DNA from: Roseovarius sp. EL26
GTDB taxonomy: Bacteria; Pseudomonadota; Alphaproteobacteria; Rhodobacterales; Rhodobacteraceae
Reading direction: 5' to 3'
Length of the DNA stretch: 64,000 bases
Assembly (NCBI RefSeq): GCF_900327775.1
Contig: NZ_OUMZ01000006.1
Span: 124,001 to 188,000, forward strand
The notes beneath the pieces were generated by a model. It ran no database searches. It worked only from the letters and a program-made list of their open reading frames with translations, and was not told the DNA's origin. Shown piece by piece: positions 53,425-63,260 of the stretch. The translations under genes were made by a program, and so were the position numbers. The stretch's first letter is position 1. Each line of letters starts with the position of its first letter.

Positions 53425-54816
53425 ATGACAAACAAAACCTCGAACCAGATGTGGGGCGGCCGCTTTGCCGCTGGACCGGACGCAATCATGGAGGCAATCA
53501 ATGCCTCGATCGGGTTCGATCAGCGAATGGCAGCACAGGACATTGCCGGCTCAAGCGCCCATGCCGCCATGTTGGCCGCCACAGGCATTGTAAGTGATAA
53601 GGATGCCGAGGCGATGAGGGAAGGCCTGCTCACGGTCTTGTCAGAAATTGAGGGCGGAACTTTCGTATTTTCCACCGCGTTGGAAGATATTCACATGAAT
53701 GTTGAGGCGCGGCTGAAAGAAATCATTGGCGAGCCAGCGGGTCGCTTGCACACCGGACGGTCGCGCAACGATCAGGTTGCAACCGACTTTAAGCTTTGGG
53801 TGCGCGACCAGTTTGATGCGTTTGAATCCGGTCTTTTGGCTTTGATTCAAGCGTTGCTGTCACAGGCTGAGGCTGGTGCTGATTGGGTGATGCCGGGCTT
53901 TACCCATCTACAGACCGCGCAGCCGGTGACATGGGGGCATCACATGATGGCCTATGTTGAAATGTTTGGTCGTGATTTGTCGCGTGTGCGCGATGGGCGT
54001 AAACGTATGAATGAATGCCCCTTGGGTGCCGCAGCCCTTGCCGGGACCTCTTTCCCGATTGACCGTGACATGACCGCCAAAGCGCTGGGCTTTGACCGGC
54101 CAAGTGCCAATTCGTTGGATGCGGTCAGTGATCGCGATTTTGCATTGGAGTTCCTGAGCACCGCAAGCATTTGTGCGATGCACCTGTCCCGCATGGCAGA
54201 AGAGCTGGTGATTTGGTCCTCGGCCCAGTTCCGGTTTGTTGTGTTGTCTGATCGGTTCTCAACCGGATCATCGATCATGCCGCAAAAGAAAAACCCAGAC
54301 GCAGCTGAGTTGATTCGCGCCAAGATTGGACGGATCTTTGGGGCGAATGTGGCCCTGATGATGGTGATGAAGGGGCTGCCACTGGCCTATTCCAAGGACA
54401 TGCAAGAAGACAAAGAGCAAGTCTTTGATGCGGCCGACAACCTGATGCTGGCATTGGCCGCGATGGAGGGCATGGTCAAAGACATGTCGGCCAACCGCCC
54501 GTCGTTGGAGGCTGCCGCAGGTTCCGGATTTTCGACCGCAACCGATCTGGCTGACTGGTTGGTGCGGGTGCTGGGCATGCCCTTCCGCGATGCGCACCAT
54601 GTGACCGGAACATTGGTGGCCGTGGCTGAGCAAAATGAGTGTGACCTGCCAGATTTGAACCTTGAACAGATGCAATCCGTGCATTCGGATATCACTTCTG
54701 ATATCTACGAGGTATTGGGTGTCCATAATTCGGTCGCCTCGCGTGTGAGTTACGGCGGAACCGCTCCAAGCCAAGTGTTGGCACAGGTCGCCCGTTGGAA
54801 GGAGATGTTGGAATGA
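53425..54816 (+). CDS. argH: Argininosuccinate lyase
   Basis: A 463-residue ArgH, which splits argininosuccinate into arginine and fumarate, the last step of arginine synthesis. It begins MWGGRF within [17 protein letters not shown], has [13 protein letters not shown] near residue 112 and the fumarase/lyase signature [18 protein letters not shown] near residue 280 with the catalytic Ser. GGGCAAGAC precedes the ATG. Only 21 bp separate it from the divergent thioredoxin gene, so its promoter must lie inside that gene. A 58-codon lipoprotein gene overlaps its 3' end by ATGA. Confidence 0.96.
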   Translation: MTNKTSNQMWGGRFAAGPDAIMEAINASIGFDQRMAAQDIAGSSAHAAMLAATGIVSDKDAEAMREGLLTVLSEIEGGTFVFSTALEDIHMNVEARLKEIIGEPAGRLHTGRSRNDQVATDFKLWVRDQFDAFESGLLALIQALLSQAEAGADWVMPGFTHLQTAQPVTWGHHMMAYVEMFGRDLSRVRDGRKRMNECPLGAAALAGTSFPIDRDMTAKALGFDRPSANSLDAVSDRDFALEFLSTASICAMHLSRMAEELVIWSSAQFRFVVLSDRFSTGSSIMPQKKNPDAAELIRAKIGRIFGANVALMMVMKGLPLAYSKDMQEDKEQVFDAADNLMLALAAMEGMVKDMSANRPSLEAAAGSGFSTATDLADWLVRVLGMPFRDAHHVTGTLVAVAEQNECDLPDLNLEQMQSVHSDITSDIYEVLGVHNSVASRVSYGGTAPSQVLAQVARWKEMLE

Positions 54817-54989
54817 AATACGCCGCTTTGATTGCCGCGCTGGGTTTACTTGTCGGCTGTGGTGCTGATGGGCAGCCATTCTATGCCCCTTCTGTGACCA
54901 CATCGATTGGCGTGGGTAAGAACGGGGTTAACACCAATGTGGGCGTTGCGACACAAGTCGGCCCTGTTTCAATTGGTGTTGGACTTTAG
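54813..54989 (+). CDS. Small lipoprotein (58 residues)
   Basis: The ATG at 54813 overlaps the argH stop (ATGA). The product begins [20 protein letters not shown], a signal peptide with lipobox LVGC, so it should be a lipidated 40-residue peptide after processing. The mature part is Gly/Val/Thr-rich with a repeated pattern ([17 protein letters not shown], then [10 protein letters not shown]), suggesting short beta strands. Small lipoproteins in this slot between argH and lysA are common in Rhodobacterales. The function is unknown; it may sense or support the envelope. Confidence 0.82.
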   Translation: MKYAALIAALGLLVGCGADGQPFYAPSVTTSIGVGKNGVNTNVGVATQVGPVSIGVGL

Positions 54990-55057
54990 ATCTGCGCAAT
55001 TGCATTGTGCGCGCGCTTTGATATGAGGCTTGTCAGAACTCTTGTTAAGGCGGGATC

Positions 55058-56323
55058 ATGGATCATTTTCTTTATCGCGACGGGCAGCTTTACGCTGAAG
55101 ACCTCTCTGTAGCGGATATCGCGGCAGAGGTTGGTACGCCGTTTTACCTCTATTCAACGGCAACATTAGAGCGACACTTCCGTCTGTTTGATGAGGCGCT
55201 TGCCGGAACCGAACATTTGGTCTGTTACGCGATGAAGGCCGCCAGCAATCAGGCGATTCTGACAACATTGGCCCGGCTCGGCGCCGGGATGGATGTGGTC
55301 TCGGGTGGGGAATATGCCCGCGCCCGCGCCGCTGGCGTGTCAGGTGACAAGATCGTCTTCTCAGGTGTTGGTAAAACCCGCGATGAAATGCGTCAGGCGC
55401 TTGAGGGTGGTATTCGGCAGTTTAACGTCGAAAGCGAACCTGAGATGGAAGTGCTGAGCGCAGTAACACAAGAGCTGGGTGTCGTTGCGCCGATTGCGGT
55501 GCGGGTAAACCCAGATGTTGACGCCAAAACTCACGCCAAAATTGCCACAGGCAAATCTGAAAACAAATTTGGCATCCCGATTGCCCGCGCGAAAGAAGTT
55601 TATGCCCGTGCCGCCGCCCTGCCAGGGCTGAAAGTGGTGGGCATCGATGTACATATTGGTAGCCAACTCACCGATCTGGAGCCGTTTCGTCTGGCCTACC
55701 GTAAGGTTGCCGATTTGACCGAGGCGCTACGGGCCGAAGGCCACGACATCATGCGTCTCGATTTGGGCGGTGGTTTGGGTATACCTTATACACGGTCCAA
55801 CGATGCGCCGCCTTTGCCTGTAGAATATGGTCAGATGATCAAAGAGGAACTGGGTCATCTGGGCTGCGAGATCGAGATTGAGCCGGGCCGACTAGTGGCA
55901 GGCAATGCCGGGATACTCGTGAGCAAGGTGATTTATGTGAAATCCGGCGAAGACCGCGAATTCCTGATCCTTGATGGTGCGATGAATGATCTGATTCGCC
56001 CTGCTATGTACGAGGCACACCATGATATTATTGCTGTTGAAGAACCCGAAGCCGGTGTTGAACAGCAACCCTATGATATTGTCGGGCCAGTATGCGAAAG
56101 TGGCGATACTTTTGCTAAAGAACGCATGATGCCACCTTTGAAAGCCGGTGATTTGGTCGCGTTTCGCAGTGCCGGTGCTTATGGCGCGGTGATGGCCAGC
56201 GAGTACAATACCCGGCCCTTGGTGCCTGAAGTTCTTGTTAATGAGCATCAATTCGCTGTCATCCGGGCACGTCCGACCTTTGACGAAATGATAAATCGCG
56301 ATACCATCCCTGAGTGGCTGTAA
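55058..56323 (+). CDS. lysA: Diaminopimelate decarboxylase
   Basis: A 421-residue group IV PLP decarboxylase, which makes lysine from meso-diaminopimelate. The PLP Lys is in CYAMKAASN near residue 49. HIGSQL lies near 197, DLGGGLGIPY near 232, EPGRLVAGNAG near 276 and the active-site CESGDTFA near 346. It follows the small lipoprotein gene by 68 bp and precedes a DUF4175 gene by 37 bp. The stop is TAA at 56321. Confidence 0.96.
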   Translation: MDHFLYRDGQLYAEDLSVADIAAEVGTPFYLYSTATLERHFRLFDEALAGTEHLVCYAMKAASNQAILTTLARLGAGMDVVSGGEYARARAAGVSGDKIVFSGVGKTRDEMRQALEGGIRQFNVESEPEMEVLSAVTQELGVVAPIAVRVNPDVDAKTHAKIATGKSENKFGIPIARAKEVYARAAALPGLKVVGIDVHIGSQLTDLEPFRLAYRKVADLTEALRAEGHDIMRLDLGGGLGIPYTRSNDAPPLPVEYGQMIKEELGHLGCEIEIEPGRLVAGNAGILVSKVIYVKSGEDREFLILDGAMNDLIRPAMYEAHHDIIAVEEPEAGVEQQPYDIVGPVCESGDTFAKERMMPPLKAGDLVAFRSAGAYGAVMASEYNTRPLVPEVLVNEHQFAVIRARPTFDEMINRDTIPEWL

Positions 56324-56360
56324 CGCGTTTGTTGTGTTCGGCCTCTGATCGGAAGGGATT

Positions 56361-58946
56361 ATGCCGGATAAACCGTCACCATTGACCCAGATTCAGACCC
56401 GCCTGCGCGGGCCGTTGCTGCTGACATGGGCGGGCATGATTGCCGAACGTCTGACGCAGGTTTTTTGGCCGGTTTGGACAATCTTCGCTGTATTGGCGGC
56501 TTTTGTTCTTTTGGGCCTGCATGATAGCCTGCCACTCGTTGTGACATGGGTGGTTTTTGCGACATTTGCACTGGCCTTGCTGGTGTTTGGCATGCAGGGC
56601 GTGCGGCGTTTTGTTTGGCCCAACCGGGTTGCCGCATTGGCGCGGCTTGATCAAGCCTTGCCGGGTCGACCTCTTGCTGCGCTTTCAGACACACAAACGA
56701 TTGGCGCGGGTGATGCCGGGTCCGAGGCTCTGTGGCGAGCCCATCTGAGTCGCATGTCAACACAGGCGTCTGCGGCCAAGGCAGTTGAACCTGATCTGAA
56801 GTTGTCACAGCGTGATCCGTTTGGTTTGCGCTACCTTGCTTTGCTGGCGTTGGTCTGTTCCCTGCTTTTTGGTTCGCTCTGGCGGGTGCAATCGTTGTCG
56901 GAATTGGCGCTGGGTCCAGGTGGGCTTGTGACTGGTGAGCCAACTTGGGAAGGGTGGATTGAACCGCCTGACTATACCGGTTTGCCCAGCCTATATCTGG
57001 CTGATCAGACCAGCAAAATTCAGATTCCGGCCGGGTCAATGATTACTCTAAGACTATACGGAGAGGTTGGCGTACTCAGCGTGTCCGAGACCGTGTCTGG
57101 TTCTGACATGTCCGAGCCGTCCACTGCAACAGAGCAGAGCTTTGAAGCAACAATTGGCGGAACGCTGCAAATTGATGGCCCCGGAGGTCAAATCTGGGCC
57201 TTGGATGTGGTACCGGATCTGCCACCCTTTGTTGAAGCAATTTCTGACGAGATGCAGACCACATTTGAGGGGTTGATGAGCCTGCCATTCACTGCAATTG
57301 ATGATTATGGCGTAGTCAGTGGCCGGGCAATCATGACGCTTGATCTGGATAGGGTCAGTCGCATTTACGGGCTGAAAACAGATCCAGAAGCGCGCGAAGA
57401 TATCATTCTTGACGTGCCAATGCCTATCACTGGTGGACGGGAGAATTTCACCGAGAAACTGGTTGAAAACCTGTCAGAGCACCCTTGGGCGCATTTGCCG
57501 GTGATTATTATCCTTGAGGTCACAGATGGCCGTGGGCAGGTTGGGCAAAGTGAAGTGATTTTGACTCCCCTGCCTGCACGCCGGTTTTTTGACCCACTAG
57601 CGGCCACGATGATTGAACAACGCCGCGATCTGTTGTGGTCGCCTACCAATGCGCGGCGCATCTCGCAATTGATGCGCGCGGTATCGCACCGTCCCAATGA
57701 TGGCTTGTTTCGGTCAACCGGGACCTATCTGATTCAGCGGATGATTTTGCATCGGCTTGAGGCCGCGATGGATGCGGATGCGCTGACATCGGACACACGT
57801 GAAGAGTTGTCCGAGGCATTGTGGGATCTTGCCTTGTTGCTGGAGGATGGCAACGTTGGCAACGCTCTTGAACGGATGCGCGAAGCGCAGGAGCGGCTGA
57901 GTGAGGCAATCAAAAACGGCGCCAGTCAAGAAGAGATTGCACGTTTGATGCAGGAGCTGCGTGAAGCCACAAACGACTACTTGCGCCAGAAATCACAACA
58001 GGCTCAGCGTGAGCAGAGTGGTGATCAGCAGTTGAGTGAAAACATGATGCGGATGACCCAACAAGATCTGCAAGACATGATGGACCGTATTCAGGAACTG
58101 ATGGAACAAGGCCGTTTTGCCGAAGCTCAGCAAGCGCTGGAAGAATTTCAGCAGATGATGGAAAACATGCGTGTGACCGAAGGGCAAGGTGGCGATGGCC
58201 AATCCCCGGGTGAGCAGGCGATGGAGGGTCTGGCTGAAACTCTGCGTGAACAGCAGGGCCTGTCTGATCAGGCCTTTCGTGACTTGCAAGAGCAGTTCAA
58301 CCCTGGTGCGCAATCTGGTCAATCGCAGGGCAATGAGGGCTACAATGGCGGTCAGGGCCGTGGGCAAAGCCATGATCCGGGTCAGGGCCAAGGTGAAGGC
58401 GGCGGCGAACAATCCGGTGAAGGAGCACAATCGGGCGGTCAGGGAGGCGACCAAGAGGGTGGATTGGCAGATCGCCAACAAGCCCTGCGCCAAGAGTTGG
58501 AGCGTCAGCGTGGTGCACTTCCCGGTAGCGGAGGCGAGGCCGGCCAGGCCGCGCGCGACGCATTGGAGCAAGCCGAAGGGGCCATGCGTGGGGCTGAAGA
58601 CGCCCTGAGAGAGGGCGATCTGGCCGAGGCTATTGATCGTCAATCTGATGCGATGGAGGCCATGCGCGATGGCATGCGCAATCTGGCGGATGCCATGGCA
58701 GAAAACAGTCAGACACCGGGTGGTCAGGGACAGGCCACTGGCCGGGAGGGAAGTCAGCGCCCTGATCCTTTAGGGCGCGTCCCAGACGGAAGCGGCGGGG
58801 CCAGCAGCACAGGCGATGCATTTCATAATGGTGATGTGTATGGCCGTGCCCGCGAGTTGCTAGATGAGTTGCGCCGCCGCTCAGGAGAGGGCGAACGTTC
58901 AGAGGCTGAGCGCGATTATCTGCGCCGGTTGCTGGATCGATTCTAA
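56361..58946 (+). CDS. DUF4175 family (TIGR02302-type) membrane protein
   Basis: An 861-residue protein with three hydrophobic helices near the N terminus (about 18-37, 42-62 and 160-178), a periplasmic-looking beta domain (about 200-420), and a long helical, Gln/Glu-rich region (about 480-800). The latter contains a Gly/Gln/Ser low-complexity stretch (near 650-720; GQSQGNEGYNGGQGRGQSHD is a sample) between coiled-coil segments (LMQELREATNDYLRQK). This is the TIGR02302 architecture found beside lysA in Rhodobacterales. The function is not known. A large part is probably periplasmic. Confidence 0.88.
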   Translation: MPDKPSPLTQIQTRLRGPLLLTWAGMIAERLTQVFWPVWTIFAVLAAFVLLGLHDSLPLVVTWVVFATFALALLVFGMQGVRRFVWPNRVAALARLDQALPGRPLAALSDTQTIGAGDAGSEALWRAHLSRMSTQASAAKAVEPDLKLSQRDPFGLRYLALLALVCSLLFGSLWRVQSLSELALGPGGLVTGEPTWEGWIEPPDYTGLPSLYLADQTSKIQIPAGSMITLRLYGEVGVLSVSETVSGSDMSEPSTATEQSFEATIGGTLQIDGPGGQIWALDVVPDLPPFVEAISDEMQTTFEGLMSLPFTAIDDYGVVSGRAIMTLDLDRVSRIYGLKTDPEAREDIILDVPMPITGGRENFTEKLVENLSEHPWAHLPVIIILEVTDGRGQVGQSEVILTPLPARRFFDPLAATMIEQRRDLLWSPTNARRISQLMRAVSHRPNDGLFRSTGTYLIQRMILHRLEAAMDADALTSDTREELSEALWDLALLLEDGNVGNALERMREAQERLSEAIKNGASQEEIARLMQELREATNDYLRQKSQQAQREQSGDQQLSENMMRMTQQDLQDMMDRIQELMEQGRFAEAQQALEEFQQMMENMRVTEGQGGDGQSPGEQAMEGLAETLREQQGLSDQAFRDLQEQFNPGAQSGQSQGNEGYNGGQGRGQSHDPGQGQGEGGGEQSGEGAQSGGQGGDQEGGLADRQQALRQELERQRGALPGSGGEAGQAARDALEQAEGAMRGAEDALREGDLAEAIDRQSDAMEAMRDGMRNLADAMAENSQTPGGQGQATGREGSQRPDPLGRVPDGSGGASSTGDAFHNGDVYGRARELLDELRRRSGEGERSEAERDYLRRLLDRF

Positions 58947-58959
58947 GGGCGCTTTGTGC

Positions 58960-60006
58960 TTAGTTTACCATCGGCACAAGGGTGATATTGTGCTGAGTTA
59001 AAGCCGTTTTGGCAAAGACCGTCGCAACATATTCTCCTTCCAGATACACCTGTTGTTGCGTTTCATCATCACCGTCTTGTTCAATCGTCAGCTCTGGCGT
59101 GGGCGTTTCTTCGGCATCGTAAAGCACCATCAACCTGTCCTCATCCGGGTCAAAGTCAAAAATGACGGTTTGGTGGTTTTGCTTAATCCAGTCTGACAAG
59201 ATGAGAGAGTCTGCGCCATCGCCACCAGTGATGGTGTCATTTGCATCTGCAAAGATAATATCATTGCCCTTTCCGCCATTCAGATAGTCTCCAGTCGGAT
59301 CAACGTTGTCGTCTTCTGTTTTGTTCGGATCAAAATTATTCTCATCACGACCATCAACGACATCATCGCCGTGGCCGCCAAACAGGCTGTCTTGTCCGGC
59401 ATGCCCAACCAATGTGTCATTGCCAAGATACCCGTGTAGGGCATCATCCCCACTGCCGCCTTTCATTAGGTCCTGACCGCCGCCCCCTTGCAATCTGTCA
59501 TCTCCGGTACCACCATCCAGCGTATCTTTGCCTTCGTGACCAAACATAACGTCATCACCGGCTTGCCCGGATAATACATCATTGCCGCTCTGACCGTGCA
59601 GGGTGTCGTACCCATCGCCCCCTTGCAACGTGTCCTCACCCCCCATGCCAAACAATTGATCGTCACCAGCCTGACCCTGAATCAGATCGGTGCCATCTTT
59701 GCCACCGATCTGATCATTTTGCGGGCTGCCTAAAAGGGTATCGGCCTCTGGTGTGCCGGTGATAATCTCGCCATCCTGCCAACTGGATTTCTGATCATCT
59801 GAGGGGTGGGATTGTTCATCCACGACGTCCGGGGTGTTGGGGATGAAATCAACGATGTCAGTTTGTTTGTCGATCTTTGTGTTCAGCTCATCATCTTGCT
59901 CTGATAGAGTTTCATTGCCGTCTTTGTCGTGTTCATCCTCGCCAGAGGAAAACCCCATGGCCAGCGCAACACTTGCAGTCAAAATTCCAATCAGGCCAGC
60001 AATCAC
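58960..60006 (-). CDS. RTX-type calcium-binding protein with N-terminal membrane segment
   Basis: A 348-residue acidic protein. Residues 1-20 (MIAGLIGILTASVALAMGF) form a hydrophobic signal or anchor, followed by a very acidic linker. Residues about 85-275 hold about nine copies of the RTX nonapeptide GGxGxDxLx (for example GGDGYDTLHGQSGNDVLSG), which bind Ca2+ in a beta-roll. The C terminus (about 280-348) is a beta-strand domain. Unlike typical T1SS exoproteins, the gene has no ABC/HlyD partners nearby, and the N-terminal hydrophobic segment is atypical. It is convergent with the DUF4175 gene over a 13-bp gap. Confidence 0.88.
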   Translation of the reverse strand: MIAGLIGILTASVALAMGFSSGEDEHDKDGNETLSEQDDELNTKIDKQTDIVDFIPNTPDVVDEQSHPSDDQKSSWQDGEIITGTPEADTLLGSPQNDQIGGKDGTDLIQGQAGDDQLFGMGGEDTLQGGDGYDTLHGQSGNDVLSGQAGDDVMFGHEGKDTLDGGTGDDRLQGGGGQDLMKGGSGDDALHGYLGNDTLVGHAGQDSLFGGHGDDVVDGRDENNFDPNKTEDDNVDPTGDYLNGGKGNDIIFADANDTITGGDGADSLILSDWIKQNHQTVIFDFDPDEDRLMVLYDAEETPTPELTIEQDGDDETQQQVYLEGEYVATVFAKTALTQHNITLVPMVN

Positions 60007-60106
60007 ACGAACACCTCATTCTAAGCCCACCAAAGTGAAGCATGAAGGGGCGGGAGATAGCAAAAAGATAAGGTTTAACTGGTAAACGATGGGTTGCCAG
60101 AAAAGA

Positions 60107-61138
60107 TCACTTTGCATGCATTTTCCGTTTTCGACTTCGGGTGCGGCGTGTCGCTTCCTCAGATCCGTCGTGAAAGGTGCCAAACCACTTGTCCCATGGC
60201 ATCTCGCCATTGCCGTAATTGCATTCATAGTACCGATGATGCAGTTGGTGAAAGAATGCGCCGATTAACAATGCTTGACGATCTTTGGCCCAGATCGCCT
60301 CATATCCTGAATGCGATGATGCCGCACCGAGCATCAGCCAATAGCCCAGAAATACCATATGCACCGGATGGGTCGGGAGGATTACAACAACCCAGATTGC
60401 ACTCAGATACATTGCTGCCTCAATCGGGTGCATCGACATGCCAGACCAAGGGCCAGTGTTGACGTTGCGGTGGTGCACGGCGTGGACGTATTTGTAGACC
60501 GATGGCTGGTGCAGGGCCAAATGTACCGTGTAGAAATGGAAACTTTGCCAAAGCGCCAAAAGCGGGAACAACATAATAAACCATATCGGGTGGGCAGAGA
60601 ATTCAAGCGTTCCTATGGTGCCATTGGCATAAAGCCAGCGCAGGCCAACCTCATAGAGCGACAACAGTGGTGCGCCAAAGGCCAGCGAATAATACATGTT
60701 GTCCCAAGTCTGATAGCCGAATTTATAGAGCGCATTCTTGCGCTTCATGTATGGCCGCGGGTCGTATTTGAGCAGTTTGCCCTGCGCGTCGATGCCGTAG
60801 AACCACAGGTGGAGACCCCCGGCGACGACCAACAGAAAAATCCAGTTGCGAATAAACACCCTTGCCATCCAGCCAAAGGCAATATTTGCTTGTTCTGGGC
60901 TCACTGGTTGCAGCCAGAAGGCCACAAAAAAGGCCAGTGCCAGATAGATAGAGCGGTCGGAAACCTGCAGGTAGTTTTGCCAGACCCATCTCAAAAAGAT
61001 CTTGGGTTTCGGTGGCCAGTGCCAATAAGGGGCATAATTTACGGGCAAGTCCGGGTGCCAATGCCATTCACGGCTCATCGGGCCGGGTTCAGCCGGTTGG
61101 GTGTTGGTGTCTGTCGGGTTTGTATCAGCAGTCGTCAT
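60107..61138 (-). CDS. Sterol desaturase/fatty acid hydroxylase family membrane protein
   Basis: A 343-residue integral membrane protein with about five helices and the di-iron His clusters of this superfamily: HLALH near residue 209, HAVHHRNVN near 222, HSGYE near 281, and FFHQLHHRYYECNYG near 296. It has a Pro/Thr-rich 30-residue N-terminal tail and a basic C terminus. Such enzymes use O2 to hydroxylate or desaturate lipids; sterols are not made by most members of this clade, so a membrane lipid or hopanoid-like substrate is possible. This is inference. Confidence 0.88.
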   Translation of the reverse strand: MTTADTNPTDTNTQPAEPGPMSREWHWHPDLPVNYAPYWHWPPKPKIFLRWVWQNYLQVSDRSIYLALAFFVAFWLQPVSPEQANIAFGWMARVFIRNWIFLLVVAGGLHLWFYGIDAQGKLLKYDPRPYMKRKNALYKFGYQTWDNMYYSLAFGAPLLSLYEVGLRWLYANGTIGTLEFSAHPIWFIMLFPLLALWQSFHFYTVHLALHQPSVYKYVHAVHHRNVNTGPWSGMSMHPIEAAMYLSAIWVVVILPTHPVHMVFLGYWLMLGAASSHSGYEAIWAKDRQALLIGAFFHQLHHRYYECNYGNGEMPWDKWFGTFHDGSEEATRRTRSRKRKMHAK

Positions 61139-61251
61139 GTTTCTGTCCTTTCCTGAAATCGAAGTGGCTCAGGAAAGTGTCGGGGGTGGCTCATAGGGAT
61201 ATTTGCGTGAGGGTTTGGTCAACATGACAGGGATTCTTTATTTGGTGCGCT

Positions 61252-61275
61252 GCGCGCAGAGGGACATCTGCGCGC
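61252..61275 (-). terminator. Hairpin downstream of the dehydrogenase pair
   Basis: GCGCGCAGA (61252-61260), loop GGGACA, TCTGCGCGC (61267-61275): a perfect 9-bp stem, 12 nt after the stop of the leftward gene. No T tract follows on the minus strand, so it may act as an RNA-stabilising 3' end or a weak terminator. Confidence 0.45.
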
Positions 61276-61286
61276 GCTGGGTTGAA

Positions 61287-62252
61287 TTATTCCGCAGCTT
61301 TGAGCTCTTTGCCCTGTGGAATGATTTCATAACCGGGTTCTTCTGGTTCATCATCAAGCATCTCAGGCGGAAAGCCGGGCGCGCGGATATCTAGGCCGGT
61401 GGCATCCTCAAGGCGGCGGATGATGTTTGGGGATAACTCACGATCTCCGTATTTCTTGATACCATCTTCGAAAATTTCAACCATCAACGGACTGATTTCC
61501 AACGGTACGTTGGCGCGGTCGGCAACCTCCTGAAAAAGCCCAACATCCTTTTTCACCAGATCCATGGTGAACGAGATATCGCGTGAGCCATTAAGGATCA
61601 CCTGACTTTCGGTGATATGTGAGAAGGAGTTGCCCGAACTGATTTTGATCGCCTCGTAAGTGGTGTTGAGATCCATGCCGGCGGCCTTGGCGGTCACCAG
61701 CGCCTCGGCGTTGGCGACCAGATGTACAGTTGCGAGATAGTTGGTGACAACTTTCAGAACCGAGGCTGAGCCCAATTCGCCAGTATGCAGAATTCGCCGA
61801 CCCATGGTGGTCAGGAATGGCAGGATCCGTTCAAAAGTGGCGCGATCGCAGCCCGCGAAGATGGCGATGTTGCCGGTATCTGCACGGTGGCAGCCACCAG
61901 AAACAGGGCAATCAACTGCGGCACCGCCACGCTCAATGACCAGCGCGCCCAGACGTTTGGCTTCGGCCTCGTCCGTGGTGGACATTTCCATCCAGATCTT
62001 GCCCTCTTTCACCTCGGGCAGCATTTCTTGCATCACCGCATCTGAGGCTGCTGGTGACGGCAGGCAAGTGATGACGGCGTCACAGTCGCGCATCAGCTGA
62101 GCCGGGCTTTCGGCAGCTTTGGCACCGCGGGCCAAAAAGTTGGCAACCAGATCTGCGTTGAGGTCGTGTACCGTTAGGTCAATGCTGTTGCGCAGCAGCG
62201 AGCCGGACAATTTTCCACCGACATTACCAAGGCCGATAAATCCTACTTTCAT
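61287..62252 (-). CDS. 3-hydroxyisobutyrate dehydrogenase-like NAD(P)-dependent protein, paralogue 1
   Basis: A 321-residue beta-hydroxyacid dehydrogenase. The Rossmann motif GFIGLGNVGGKL starts at residue 4, the substrate-site DCPVSGGCHRA lies near residue 121, and the catalytic-Lys region SASVLKVVTNYLA near residue 168. The family oxidises beta-hydroxyacids, such as 3-hydroxyisobutyrate, tartronate semialdehyde or 2-hydroxy-3-oxopropionate. It is about the same length as, and closely similar to, the gene 42 bp upstream, so the two are a tandem duplication. Its specific substrate is unknown. Confidence 0.88.
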   Translation of the reverse strand: MKVGFIGLGNVGGKLSGSLLRNSIDLTVHDLNADLVANFLARGAKAAESPAQLMRDCDAVITCLPSPAASDAVMQEMLPEVKEGKIWMEMSTTDEAEAKRLGALVIERGGAAVDCPVSGGCHRADTGNIAIFAGCDRATFERILPFLTTMGRRILHTGELGSASVLKVVTNYLATVHLVANAEALVTAKAAGMDLNTTYEAIKISSGNSFSHITESQVILNGSRDISFTMDLVKKDVGLFQEVADRANVPLEISPLMVEIFEDGIKKYGDRELSPNIIRRLEDATGLDIRAPGFPPEMLDDEPEEPGYEIIPQGKELKAAE

Positions 62253-62294
62253 AGTGTTCTCCTGTTTTCCCGCAGGTCTGCGGGGTGTCTAAAT

Positions 62295-63260
62295 TTAAAA
62301 ATCGTTGCGGTGTGGAATGAGAACTTCGACACCGGGGCGGGCAGGTTCGCTGTCTTCCAGTATGTCGGGGAAACCGGGCGCGCGCAGCTCGGCGCCGCAG
62401 TCATCCTCAAGCCGCTTGACCACCTGACTGGACCAGACGCGAGGGCCGTAACGTTGCAGGCCGTCTTCCATTGCGGCGACACACACCGGGGATAGCTCCA
62501 CAGGGACATCCAGGGATTTTGCCAAGTCGTCAAAGAGGGTCACGTCCTTGACCTCGTGATCCATGGTGAAATTGATGTTGTAGCTGCCGTTCAGGATCAG
62601 TTGGCCCTCGGTTTCGTGCACAAAGGAATTGCCCGAGCTGACCCGGATGGCATCATAGGCGACGGCCAGATCGATGCCGGCCTTTTTGGCGACCATAAAT
62701 GCCTCTCCGGTGGACACCAGTTGCACGCCCGCCAGATAGTTGGTGATCACTTTGAGGACAGAGGCGGTGCCAATTCCGCCAGTGTGGACAATATCACCAC
62801 CGAGGATCGACAGAATTGGCATAACCTTTTCGAACGCCGCACGTTCACCGCCCGCAAAAATGGCGATGTTGCCAGTGGCGGCGCGGTGACAGCCGCCAGA
62901 CACAGGGCTGTCCATAGCCATGCCACCTTTGGCGGCAACCAGCTCGCCCACGCGTTTGACCTCGGCGTCGTCGGTGGTGGACATTTCCAACCAGACCTTG
63001 CCCTCGGATATGCCAGCGATGACGCCATCCTCGGCTTCCATCACATTGGCGCTGACTTTGGGAGAGGGGAGGCAGGTGATCACGACATCGCAGGCTTGCG
63101 CCATATCCTTGCCGCTATCGGTCCAGATGGCGCCTTTGGCGATCAGATCGTTAGCGGCGATGCGGTCAATATCGTGAACCATCATGTCTTGCCCGTGATC
63201 TAGCAAATTGCTTGCCAGTTTGTGCCCAACATTGCCCAGTCCGATGAACCCGATTTTCAT
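62295..63260 (-). CDS. 3-hydroxyisobutyrate dehydrogenase-like NAD(P)-dependent protein, paralogue 2
   Basis: A 321-residue paralogue of the downstream gene: GFIGLGNVGHKL at residue 4, DSPVSGGCHRAATGN near 120, and TASVLKVITNYLAG near 167. Both keep the unusual C-terminal extension after residue 290 that ends in a Glu/Pro-rich tail (EDSEPARPGVEVLIPH). Because both retain catalytic residues, they may act on related substrates or form a heteromer; this is inference. It is divergent from a LysR-type regulator gene across 137 bp, which suggests that the regulator controls the pair. The ATG follows GGAGAAAAAC. Confidence 0.88.
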   Translation of the reverse strand: MKIGFIGLGNVGHKLASNLLDHGQDMMVHDIDRIAANDLIAKGAIWTDSGKDMAQACDVVITCLPSPKVSANVMEAEDGVIAGISEGKVWLEMSTTDDAEVKRVGELVAAKGGMAMDSPVSGGCHRAATGNIAIFAGGERAAFEKVMPILSILGGDIVHTGGIGTASVLKVITNYLAGVQLVSTGEAFMVAKKAGIDLAVAYDAIRVSSGNSFVHETEGQLILNGSYNINFTMDHEVKDVTLFDDLAKSLDVPVELSPVCVAAMEDGLQRYGPRVWSSQVVKRLEDDCGAELRAPGFPDILEDSEPARPGVEVLIPHRNDF

